Positions 1 to 12,400 of a stretch of 64,000 nt of DNA are shown piece after piece. The notes under the pieces were generated by a model, which was given only the letters and a program-made list of their open reading frames with translations, did no database searches and was not told the DNA's origin. Where the stretch lies: the NCBI GenBank assembly GCA_036245525.1, contig BTPG01000003.1:154788234-154852233 (forward strand). Direction: 5' to 3'. The translations under genes were made by a program, and so were the position numbers. The DNA comes from Semisulcospira habei. Lineage: Eukaryota > Mollusca > Gastropoda > Semisulcospiridae. The stretch's first letter is position 1. Every line of letters starts with the position of its first letter.

Positions 1-387
1 GCAAAGAAGGGTTGGCAAGTCTGTCTTTCAAACAACAGAATTGCTCAATTTGATGGCCATTACAACATGTGAGCAAATAATTCTTAGTAACAATGTATCA
101 GTACCATTTGGCTGTCCATAGCATTTTCAGCTGAGGTGTTTTCTGCAGGAATTACCTTGACAACAAGCGCAACGGACAGCAAAAGGGTTAAAGCACAAAT
201 ACTCACATGAACAGAAAAACCGACAAATTTAACCGTTCAGCCATCGGTAGAGGTTTTAGTTGTGATGATTCCCATAGGAATCAGTGCGACTAAAACTGCT
301 ACCGACAGTCAAAGGTTTAAGAATAATCTATAGAAATAATGTAATACCATAACGTATTAGTACCATACAAAGTACAAACATTCATAC
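1..387. other. USP19 intron, left edge
   Basis: No gene seen. Contains the short TTAA MITE at 229-320 and otherwise AT-rich intron sequence. Confidence 0.6.
229..320. repeat. TTAA-flanked MITE with hairpin (family C)
   Basis: Bounded by TTAA at 229-232 and 317-320, with inverted ends TAACCGTTCAGCCATCGGTAG / accgacagtcaaaggttt. A central inverted repeat is built on GTTTTAGTxxTGATGATTCC. A close relative is at 55215-55306. Confidence 0.65.
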
Positions 388-448
388 CTGGATGACCTGC
401 ATCTCCACCACATCCTCCCCAGCTGTTTCAGCAGACAGGACCTCCGCT
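388..448 (-). CDS. USP19: USP19 exon (last one visible on the left)
   Basis: 20 codons, [20 protein letters not shown], equivalent to the segment just before the MYND finger in USP19. Acceptor GCTTTACAG, donor CAG/GTATGA. The gene continues off the window. Confidence 0.82.
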
Positions 449-3400
449 CTGTAAAGCAGAAACAAAACACTTAACCCATAAAGCCCTGAAAGATTACAAC
501 AGGATGTGGATCGACCATGATATTTCAAGGCTGGTGTCAGAATTGCTTGGCACCTTTAAGCACCAAGGTATTCTGACACCAGCCCTGAAAGTCTAAAATT
601 TGCCCACCAGCCTTTGGCAAGTGACTTCCAAGTTTTATTAGCCAAACTGAAAATGTTACTAGCCAAACTGAAAATTTTACTACTGAAAATAGCCCAACGC
701 AACAATATAATGTACCACAAGTGTTTGATGCCCAATGTTAGAGTACTTTCGGATTGAGGACTGAAAAAGTGGCTTGGCTTGACTTCGCGAACGAAGATTT
801 TATAGGAGTTGCCCACGACGTCTGCAGGCTTGTTCGTGGCTGCAGAGGCCAATCCAGGACAGGCAGGTTCGACCGCAGTGGCTGCAGGGGAAGGTATGGC
901 CAGGGTTCTGAGTTGCGGCAAAGAGCTGGGCAGACTGTGGCCTGCTTCAACATCATGCTAAAAAAGATGGTGAAGAGGGTCAGTGCCAGCACGCAGCCCT
1001 GCTTTACGCCGTTGAGAATAGGGAATGGTTCTGAGAGAACATTGTTGAGTCTGACCTGGCCTTGCTGGTCCTCGTGTAGCTGGACAATCATGCTGAGGAA
1101 CTTTGGGGGACAGCCAAGTCGCTCCAGGATCTGCCACATGCCTTGCCTGCTCACAGTGTCGAACGCTTTTGTTAGGTCGACAAACGTTACGTACAGCCCT
1201 TTGTTCTGCTCGCGGCACTTCTCCTGAAGCTGTCTCAGCACAAAGACCATATCGGTGGTGCTCCTGTTTGCTCTGAAGCCACACTGGCCCTCTGGGAGGT
1301 GGTCTTCAGCGATGGCAGGTACCAGCCGATTCAGGAGCAGCCTTGCAAGAATTTTCCCAGCAATGGACAGCAGGGTAATTCCCCGATAGTTGGAACAGTC
1401 AGACTTCTCGCCTTTGTTCTTGTACAGGGTGATAACGACAGCATCACGGAGATCCTTTGGTAGTGTTCCTTCCTCCCAGCAGCAGAGAAAGAGGTCATGG
1501 AGCTTGTTGTGCAGTGCTGTGCCTCCATGTTTCCAGAATCTTCAATTTCTTGAGAGAATGCAATATTTTTCACAAGATCTGAGCATTCATAGACTATGTG
1601 AATTTTTTAATTTGCCCTTTTTGAGAGTTTGTAGACGTTTCTTTTATTTAAAGACATGTGCGACATTTTACTTACTTACTTACGCCTGTCACCCCTACCC
1701 GGGTATAGGCCGTCGACGAGAGACCTCCAGCAACTCCTGTCCTGTGCTTCTCCTTCGGTTCTACTCCAGGTGGTTCCCAGTCTCTTGATGTCTGCTTGGA
1801 GGTCTCGACGCCAGGAGTTTCTCGGCCTACCTCTTTTCCTCTTTCCCTGGGGGTTCCATGACAATGCCTGCCTAGTGATACTGGAAGCTGGCTTTCTCAG
1901 ACTGTGACCGATCCATCCCCATCTTCTTCGCCCAATTTCATTCTCTGCTGTTATCTGCTCTGTTCTCTCCCAGAGTCTGACGTTGCTGATCTTCTCTGGC
2001 CAGTGGATTTTCAAAATTCTTCTAAGGCAACTGTTCATGAAGGTCTGTACTCTGTTGACTGTGGTTTTTGTCAATCTCCATGTCTCTGCTCCATACAGGA
2101 GAACTGCTTTTACATTGGAGTTGAAAATCCGGACTTTGGTGTGTTGTGACAGCTCTCTGGAACTCCACACTTTTTTCAACTGGAGAAAGGCTGCTCTGGC
2201 TTTACCGATTCGTGCTCTGACATCTGCATCAGTGCCGCCTTTTTTGTCTATGATGCTCCCGAGATAGGTGAAGGACTCCACCTCCTCCAACGCGATGCCA
2301 GCAAGCAAGACTGGTTCTTCCCTGGTTGCGTTCAGCCTCATTGTCTTTGTTTTCTGTTTGTGAATGGTGAGGCCCACTTGGGACGAGATGTCAGCAAGCC
2401 TCGTGGTCTTGTCCTGCATTTGTTGATGAGTGTGGGACAGTAATGCCAAGTCGTCTGCAAAATCGAGGTCGTCAAGCTGTGTCCACAGTGTCCACTGTAT
2501 TCCACTTCGTCTGTGCTCTGTGGTCATCTTCATGACCCAGTCTATGGCCAGTAGGAAGAGGAACGGAGACAGCAGACACCCCTGCCTGACACCAGTTCTG
2601 ACCTGGAGCTCTCTGGTGAACTGCCCTTCGTGGATCACGCGACATGTCATGCCATCATAGCTGCTCTTGATCAGGCGGACGAGCTTTGTGGGTACACCGT
2701 AGTGTCGTAGGAGTTTCCACAGAGTCTCTCGGTCCACGCTGTCAAATGCTTTCTCATAATCCACAAAGTTGACGTACAGCGGGGAGCTCCACTCCAGAGA
2801 CTGTTCCACGATGATGCGGAGAGTGGCGATCTGGTCTGTACATGATCGGTTCTTCCTGAATCCTGCTTGCTGGTCTCTCAGCTGGGGGTCAACGGAGCTC
2901 TTCATTCTCTCTAGGATGATCCTGTTGAAGACCTTTCCTGGTACTGACAGCAAGGTGATTCCTCTGTAGTTGGAACACTTGCTGAGGTCGCCTTTCTTGG
3001 GAAGCTTGATTAGGTACCCCTCCTTCCAGTCAGCTGGCATCACCTCCTCTTCCCAGATCTTTCCAAACAGTGGGTACAGCATCTCAACTGTTGTCTCTAG
3101 GTCTGCTTTCAGAGACTCCGCTGGGATGCCATCTGGCCCTGCTGCTTTGCCATTCTTCAAAAATGCCACTGCTTTTCTGATCTCTTCCCGGCTGGGTCTG
3201 TCACAGCTGATGGGTAGGTCGGTCTCTGCCGGCTGGATGTCGGGGGGGTCGGGTGGGCTAGGTCTGTTCAGTAACTCTTCAAAATACTCGGCCCATCTGT
3301 CGAGTTGGTCTGCTCTGTCTGCAATAGGCTTGCCTTCTTTGTCTTTTACTGGTCTTTCTGTATGGCCATACTTACCCGACAATCTTCTGGTAATGTCGTA

Positions 3401-6400
3401 GAGCTGTTTCATGTTGCCGCTGCCTGCTGCCTTTTCTGCCTCTGCTGCCAGGCTGTCTGTGTAGGCCCTCTTGTCTGCCCTGATACTCCTCTTCACCTCG
3501 CGGTTGGCTTCCCAGTATTCCCCCTGTGCCCTTACTTTGGCTGCTCTCGTGCGACTGTTGTTGACCGCTGCTTTCTTCTGCTTCCTCGCTTCTATCTTCT
3601 TCAAGGTCTGTGCCGACAGCCAGTCCTTGTGGTGGTGTTTCCTGAACCCTACGGTGTCTTTGCAGGTTGAGTTCAGCGCCTCTCTAACTGCCTTCCACTG
3701 CTGCTCTGTGGTGACCGCCTCCTCTTCATTTACTAGCTCCTGTAGCGCTTGAAACCGGTTGGACAGCACCAGTTTGAACTCTTCTCTAACTCCAGTTTCT
3801 CTCAGGAGGCCTACATTATAGCGCTGTCTTCTTGTTGTCTCTGTGCGGCTTTTCTTTAGCTTGAGCTTCATTCTTAAGGTAAGCAGATGGTGGTCTGAGG
3901 CGACATCTGCTCCCCTCCTCACTCGAACATCTTGAAGGGATCTTCTAAATTTCTTGCTAATGCAGATATGGTCTATTTGGTTCTCTGTTGTATGGTCAGG
4001 TGAGACCCAAGTTGCTTTGTGTATTCTTCTGTGTGGGAAGATGCTGCCTCCAATGACAAGTCGGTTTAGAGCACAAAAGTCTACAAACCTCTCCCCGTTC
4101 TCACTCATCTCCGAGCCTAGTCCCTGTCTCCCCATCACCTCTTCGTATCCGGTGTTGTCCTCCCCTATTTTGGCATTAAAATCGCCCATGACGATGGTGA
4201 TGTCTCGCTCCGCACATTTGTCCACGGCACTCTGGAGTCAGTCGTAGAACTCTTGTTTCTCTTCCTCGTCACTGTCATTGGTGGGCGCATAACACTGGAG
4301 CGACATTTTAGCCTGACCTTTTTAATCTATATTTACATCTTGTCTTAAGACCTTTTTTTATTAGTCTGACTGACCAGATTTTTACCCATCCCGCCGTGAG
4401 ATGGCCTTAGTCACCTGATCGGCGTTAAACCCAAATAACTTTTTTTTTTTTTTCTTTTTTTTGACTGAAAAAGTATGGATCGGAAAACACACGTATCGAT
4501 AGCCAGGCCTGCCAACCACTACGATTTTGCCATATTTTCCTACGCCAAAGTTCCCAATACTAGGCTACTATGATCATTAATGAAATTCTACGCAAATTAA
4601 AAGCGCACCGCCTGAAAAGAAGAAAGTTTGTGCCAGCCAGCCAAAGCTCCAATCGCAAAAATAAGGCAAATTTGACTCTAACATACAATAAAGTTGTGTT
4701 GTATTGATAAATTTCCATGCATCAAGCGTTCGGCGTTGAGCAAACAGTAACTTACGTGCTAAACTACGCCTGACATCTCCAAAACTACTACCACTTGTCC
4801 AAAATTCTACTACAATAGCTGTGTAGGGATTGGCAGGTCTGAATTGTCAAATGTAAAAAAAAATGTTTTAACACACTCGCCAAAAATGTTGTTGTAGAAC
4901 TTGTCTCTATTGCTTGCTTAGTATTACGAGAAATGAAGGTTGAACGTTCGGGCACTTTCGGATTTAGGACTGAAAAAGTACGGATTGGAAAATGCACGAA
5001 CACACTCGCATTTGGCGAGTGGATTTTTTTTTTTTTAACTCAACCCCCCACCCCCCCCCCACCCCCCTTAAAAAAAAAAAAAATTCACTTGCCATGGTGA
5101 GTGAATTACTCGTCATTTTCAGGGCTGGACACCAACCTTGAAATATCATGGTCGATCTGTCTCTAGAACTGTGATATAGTCCCCCACGAGGATATCTACA
5201 AAAATGTATAGTTTCGTCCTCAGGGCACAAGGAGTTAAAGGACACTTTAGACATGTGAGTTTCTGCTCTTACTGCCCACAAAGTGTGCCAGATACGATGA
5301 CTACAAAGACTCGTTACACTTGTTACACTTACACTACAGCCCTCAGGCCTGTTTGGAAAATGCATACTATCAATCAATTACATCCTGAGGCTGACTTCTT
5401 AAAAAGTTGTTTATTGTCCTCTGAAGGCTACATTACTGATTATTAGATAGGTCAACCATTTTCTTCTGGCACCACCATGAATTATCATAGTCAAATTTAT
5501 TTCAAGCAACAGTGTATTAGGATGAAAAGGGTTAAAACAATGATGCACTGATCTGTTGGTCTGGACCTGACGACTACAAGCAAAGTGATCCAGCTGCATG
5601 CAGAGGCGTACGGTCCAAAAATTAAATCGCAAACTGTAAAACTACAAATATTTCATGCTTTTTAATCGATTAACCCTTCGGCTGTCTGAGGCGTTTTTTT
5701 GTCGAGGTGATTTCTAGAGGAAACAAAAACCACTACCGACAGCCAAAAGGGTAAATAAACAGTTTATGAAGACAAGTAATGTGTACTGTTGAGACAGACG
5801 AAAGACAAAAAGAAACAAGTTAGTTAGTTATTTGGGTTTAACACCGAGCAGGCGACTAAAGCCATCAAACGGTGGGATGGGTAAAAATCTGGCCAGCCAG
5901 ACTAAAAGAAAGGTCTTGACAGGATGTGAATATATCATACAAATATTTCATGCTAAAATGTCGCACAGGTCTTTAAAGGAAACGTCTACAGACTCTCCAA
6001 AAGGTCAAAATAATAGAATTAACATAGTCTATGAATACTCAAATCTTATTAAAAATATTGCACTCTCTCAGAAAACTGAAGATTTTGTCCGGAGGTACAT
6101 CCCGGAACAAAACCTTCAAGGAGTCTGCTGTGAAGTGTTTATACCTTCTGTCAATTAGATCAGCACAAGACAGCAAAAAGTGTTTAACAGAATACTGCTT
6201 GTCGCAGGCATAACACCATGGATGCCCCTACTGTTTTAGTAATTAAGCGTGCATAACATATGTGTGCCCGATGTGGAGCCGAGCAAGGACAGTCTCTTTT
6301 CTCTAAAATGTATTTTTTCGAAAAATACTTACCGATGACATTACTGTAAGGAATAGTGTCTTAGCTAGCCTAATTTTATCCAAAATTGGTTGTGTACCTA

Positions 6401-9400
6401 TATGGCAGGGGAGGCAACAAAGGGCGTCATAAGCCTAGCCAGTATTCCGAGTAGCCTCCCTTCCATCCCCATCCGGGCAACTGCTCACTACTTATCTGAC
6501 GAGCGGCAAGCGGGGCAGGTGGGAGGGTCATTCGAGTAATGTCATCGGTAAGTATTTTTCGAAAAAATACATTTTAGAGAAAACTTCATTTCTTTCCTCA
6601 AAACACATTAACAAAGACATTACTGTAAGGAAGAATTACGAAGAGGAGGTGGGTGCCACTTATAACGCCCCTAACCCCCAACTGCCAACTAGGCCCGCCC
6701 TCCCAGGAGCCACCTCCCGATAATATTAGCCAAGAATAGCCAACGGCACCGAGGGTGCCGGGAGGGAGTGTTGCACTTCGGGGATGTTTCCCACCAGCGC
6801 CATGTTTTCCGCTGGCCTGGGAGGACCCGAGAGGATCTTGCGCTGTCCGGAGAGGTCCCTCAGGTAGAATCGGGTGCAGTTGACTCCACTCACCAGCGCA
6901 CGGCCGCCGCAAGTCTTTGACGGCTCAGTAGCGGTCGAATGCGAGGATGCGGCCGTGGCTTTGACCTCGTGCGCCCTGATGTTCATCCCTTTGGCTGCAT
7001 CAGGTTAGCGGTCCTGGTAGGTGGCGCGAAGTACGCAATGTAGCCAGGCAGTATACCATATGGGGTGAGATGTCATCCCCACCTGGAAGGCGGGTGCGTC
7101 CCCTGCGTATCGGCTTGGTCCGGCACAGGTGTCCACATAAGGCTCTCACTGGATCCAGCTGTCTGTATCCCGAGCAGGGCCTGAATCCCCCAAGGGCCGA
7201 ATGGTGACCAACTGGGCGAACCAAGGAACCGGGTCGTGGCTAGGAAGCTGGGTCGGGCAGCAGTCGTCCAGTCAATCAAAGAAACTGCAAGCCTGAGGGA
7301 CGTGCTGAAGAGCGTGCAGTTCGCTGACCCTGGCAGCCGTGGCGAAGGTCAGTCGGGAGTAGGTCTACCGTGGCACGTCAGCCGTCTGCACCTACTGGAG
7401 CGGGTCCAAAAGGTCCAAGATGAGCCCCCGTAGCCCCTAGGCAAGGTCCCATCGTGGCAACCGCGAGGGAAGGCCAGACGGGTAGACCGAAGAGCGTCAG
7501 AATGCCGGCGAGTTCTGTACAGGCACCTGGGTCGGCCGGTCTAAGTTGGTCCGAGTCAGCGATCATGGTCAGGAAGCCCCTAAAGGTGAGGGCGCCAAGT
7601 TGGTCGGTGAAAAGCCAGAGGAAGAACTTCACCTGCTGAGGAACCGTCCGGCACATGGGGAAGAGGCGCTCGTCATCACAAGCGTCGCCCAGGACTCGCT
7701 CCTTTCCCTCGTAAACGCGTCTGGTCGAGTGTTTACGGCCTGTAGCGATAGCTCCCACTGCTGCACTTGAGAAGCCTCTAGCGGTGAGGGCTTGTCGCAC
7801 AACATCCAAGCGTGGAGGAAGAGTTCTCGGGGCTGCAAAGCATCGTGCATGGGGTGGTGATCCGCAGAGGGGGGCTCACGGCAAGGTTCAGGAGGCCAGA
7901 GGTCCACGAGCATGTCCTGCAGCAAGTATCCACCAGGATCAGGAGCGCGTTGCAACCTTGAGCTTGGACAGGAGCTTGGGACTAGCACCGTAGGTGGGTA
8001 GGTGAGGTGTCGAGGTCGACCCCATAGAGGTAGAGATCGCCGACCGCTCAGGCTAGCGGAACTGGAACAGATGAGATGAAGCGGGAAGTTGGCGATTCCA
8101 CCTCGGCGCGATCATAGTGGACTCTCCGCTGTGCAGATCACCCGAACGATGTCCGGACGGAACGTCCACTCTGTGCGGAGAAGCTGGCCGCGACGCGCGA
8201 TGGAGTCGGCAGGCCATGCGGTAGTCCCGGGAAGTCTCTTGCTCGGAAGCGATGTCTCGATCTTCGCACCAACGGAGCCCCTGGCAGAGGAGGAAGTACA
8301 GGGAGAGGAACCGCGTCCCGCCCTGCTTCTGAAAGTAGTCGACTACTGTGGCACTGTCGGAGAGGACCAGAAGCTCCTGACGTCGCAGACGTGACACCCG
8401 AAGCTGGGCCACGAGGTCCGGAGGCCATCCTCCAGAGGCAGAGTAGGATCTCGGTAACAGAAGGGCGCCCCCAGAGGCGAGACTTGCATCGACGCAAGGG
8501 ACATCTTGGGAAGAGGCGAGAAGAGAGGATATTCCCGTTGTGAGCCAGTTGGGATCCGCCCCGCGAAGAAGGTGAGGATGTAGCAACGGCCGCACCCGAA
8601 CCTGGGACTCGAGGTCGCCTGTCGAGGGTTGTGCAGGGAGAAGCAGGATCAGCTGCAGCAGAGGGCAGTAGAGAGGACATAGGTCCGCTGCAGTACTCAC
8701 CCGTCCCCAAAGCCGAAGTCACCGTCTGGTGGAGTACGCCTGCTGTTGAGACAAACGCCGTGCCAGGTTCGCCAAGTGCTGCATTCGCTGCTCCGGAAGC
8801 CACCCTTCATGAGGTCGGAGCATGGTTCCATCCCCAGGTAGACAAGTGGCGCTATGGCATGAGGTCGGACCTGCCCACGTAGACCAGGAACCAAGCCTGC
8901 TGAGGAGATCCCAAAGTGCATCTCGATCCTTCTCCAAAGAGTACTCCGACCGGTTCCGCAAGGGAAGATCGTCTAGGGATGTCGATGTGGAGCACGAAGA
9001 TGTCCGTCTGGTCCTGTCTGCTACGAAGTACAGCTGCGGTAGAACCCCCAAAGGCTGCGATTGACACCGAAGGTAGAACCCTGGTAGAACACACCGTCGA
9101 AGGCAAAGCAGAGGGAACGGCTGGAGACGGAGTCTGGGGACGAGCAGAACGCAATCTTCTCCAAGGAGGTCTCTGACCAGTTCCGCAAGCGACGATCATC
9201 TAGGGATGTCGACGTGGCCGCACGAAGACGTCCAACTGGCCTTGTCTACTACAGCGTCCGGATGCAGTAGAACACCCAGTGGCTGCGGTAGAGCCGAAGG
9301 GAAGTGCGCGACACTGGTAGACCACGCCACCAAAAGGTGAAGCGGAGGTAACTGCTGAAGACGGGGTGTCCGGGGGCGAGCAGAATGCAATCTTGTCCCA

Positions 9401-12400
9401 GGAGGTCTCCGACTGGCTCCGCAAGATCGGCTAGGAATGTTGACGAGTCCAGGCTGACAGCCAGTCCAAGTCTGTACTGTAGCGCGAAGGCTCGAGCGGT
9501 CTCCATGCCGAAGGACGGGGCGGCGACAACTTGTACAGTGTGGTGCACGCGTCGACTGTCGTAGCCGCTCACCAATGGTCTGAAGGTCGAGGCCGCCACG
9601 CAGGGGTCATCCTGAAGCACCAGTTCACACAAAGTGGTAGCCAGCAAGGCATCGACCGAGGAGAGGAACGCAGCATGGAAGGTGGTGACCGGCCAGCCAG
9701 GAAGCTCCTAAACCGTGGCGGGGGGGAGGGAGTCTCCGATCCTCGATGCGCGAAACGAAGTCTGGTAGAGGCTCAGTCATGCGTAGTCAAGCGCCGTCTC
9801 CGCAGGCCGACGTGCCACATCCCAAGACCATAGATACACCGTCCTATCGCCCTGGGGCGCTGGCGGGAATCCTGTCGTCCACTGAAGCTACTACCAGCAT
9901 AAAACCGATCATTAACCTACAGCGCTTAACTTACCTTCCAGCTGTAAGCGCTATACAATGTGTACCCACGATAAAAAACCTGTGACATGGTACACCAAAA
10001 CCATACTAGTGGCCGCAAGGAAGCGGGAAGCCGAACAGGTGGGGAGGCGGTGTGGCGAGCCGACACTTTGGCTGCGCTCATAGTACTCTAAGTGCCATGC
10101 AGGCGCCCAAAGGCCCTAAGTCTCATCCTGTCCAGAGAAAGGCATCCATCACTGGGCTGGGCACCGTACATATGTGCTGGGCCGAAATGTGTGCGGCGTA
10201 ACCCATGCAGCCCAAGTCAACCTGTCCCGTGTCAGGCGAGCGGCAGCACACTGATCCCGTAGTCTCGCCCAGGGCGAAGGTATTTATACTGAACTTGAGG
10301 CGGAACACTTCTGTTGTACTGTGGCAGGGTTGGACAGCCGTACCCTTGTCTCGGCGGCCGGCCTAGGGCGACGGGTGGCATCCAAGTCGCGGGAAGTAGT
10401 CTGCAGTAGCAGTGGCCTGTCCTGTGAGCGTGGCCGCCGACAAGTAAGGGAGTCCGTTCGGTTCTTCTAACACCCAGTGGCCCGTCCGCACTGTTCTGAG
10501 GGTAGACGGGGCGTGCGATATTGACAGTAACCCGGCTCGTCCCTTTACTTTATCCGATGAACGGGCGCATGAAGTCCAGCAGAATTGTCCGATCGTGAAC
10601 ACCTGTCACTGCCCTTCTGCCATGAGATTGCCTTAGTCGCCTGGTCGGTGCCAAACCCCCATAAATAAATAATAGATACACATACTGACCTTGGAGCGGG
10701 ATGTCGAAGCTTCGTGTAATCTCGTCGCTTACTTTTCTACATCCCGCTGGCTTCTGCTCGAACAGGGGAGGGGAAGTCTGTGCGAGCGATGTCGCCGTGG
10801 CCCAATCTCGTCTCTATCTCACCTGACGAGAGGGCCGTCTTTGGTCCAGCCTTTTCGTCCGGCTGAGGGCACTAGTCTTTGTCACTGACCTCAGAGCCGG
10901 ACACAGTACACCTGTGCTGGACTCGTTCCAAGGTTTGGTCATGTAGGCCAAGCTCGGTGATTCTACCAGCAAGGTGGCGAAGTTCTTCCAACCTGCAACT
11001 GTCCGAACGTTAGTTTCGTAAATGCGAACTATGTCGCCATGGGCCCGTCTCATCTTTGTCTGACGAGTGGGTAAGCACTTGTCCAGCATTCTCATCCGTG
11101 CTAGGGTACCTTACCTTGTTACTTACTTACCCCTGCACGGGATGCCATACACCTGTGCTGGACTTGTCTCAAGGGTCTGGGCGTGTGGCAGTTCGTAAAA
11201 GTACGTGGTTGGCCAGACTCGGTGCTTAGATTACTCAGTGAGCTGACGAACAAAAATGTTGACATCCTATGTTGGCCAGGCTCAATGATCCATTTACCCA
11301 GTGAGCTGACGAACATTCTTGCTGAGGGTCTATGTTGGCCAGCTTGGTGTATGTTTTCCCAGCGAGCTGACAAACATTCTTGCTGAGGCTTAAGTTGGCC
11401 AAGCTCGGTGTATAGTTTACCCAGCGAGCTGACAAACATTCTTGTTGAAGTCATATGTTGGCCAATTGATTGATTGACTGTACATTGCTTAACGTCCCGA
11501 CAGCAACAAGGCTTTCTCAGGACGTGCCTGCACTGCTTGTGATAAAAAACTAAACAGAACATTGAATGTATGTCGCCAGCCGGTCCTGTCCAATACGTTA
11601 AATAAACCTAAGACACTGGGCCTAAATAAAGCTAAGACACATCCAATATCAAGAGCGCTTGGTGTCTTGTTTCCCCCACGAGCTGACGAACCATCGGCTG
11701 AAGTCCTCGGCTCAATAAGGTCTGAAGCCACCCGTGTGTCCTAAGTTGGGAATGTCCGAGCTGTTCCCTCCCCGAAGGTGGTCAGGTCGGTGGCAGGCGC
11801 CTGCACTCGGATTTGTGTCGGTTGTTCATAGCGATAGAATCCCAAAAGCTGAGACCATTGCTCCTCCAGCCAGGGGGCGCAGCCGACGCAAGGGTGAATG
11901 GAGACACAGACGGAACAAGGTAGGCATACAGCATGCACGTCACTCTGCCATCGGAAGTCCCCACAACGCGTGCAGCTGCGGACTTGCCACAGCAAAACAT
12001 AATCAAGAGTGACAGGCGAGCGAGTGTGGCTCCCCGAGGTCATGTTACTCAACGACTAGTGTCGACGCCCGGCGCTTTCCCTCCCCTTTAGCGCCGGTCG
12101 CGTGCAGCCATCGAGGTTTTACCTTACCATGTCGGGAAGGCTGTAGGCCAACCAAGGACCGTAGGGACCAACCGTGCCGCCGAAGCGAAGGCTCGCACCA
12201 CCGACGGAAGAGCCGCATCCCGAAGGTAGTTCCAAGAAGCACCGCAAACACAGTAATCCAAGGCTTAGCGGAACACGGGAATCAATCCAAGTCCCCAACA
12301 CCACAAGTCCAGTGGAAAGTCACTCTCAAACCAACGAAGGTAAACTCCAAGCTAGCACAGCTGCATCAGTAATCCCAGGCGAGCACAGCTCTATCTCTCT

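Larger units (their letters stand above)
1542..4450 (+). mobile_element. Older Jockey/CR1-like LINE 3' end (LINE-C copy 1), split by an RTE LINE
   Basis: 1542-1612 reads [19 protein letters not shown], the C-terminus also seen at 5.8-6.3 kb in opposite orientation. The 3' UTR continues to 1670 and resumes at 4311, ending in GCGTTAAACCCAAATAA near 4435. The RTE LINE at 1671-4299 interrupts it. Confidence 0.75.
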
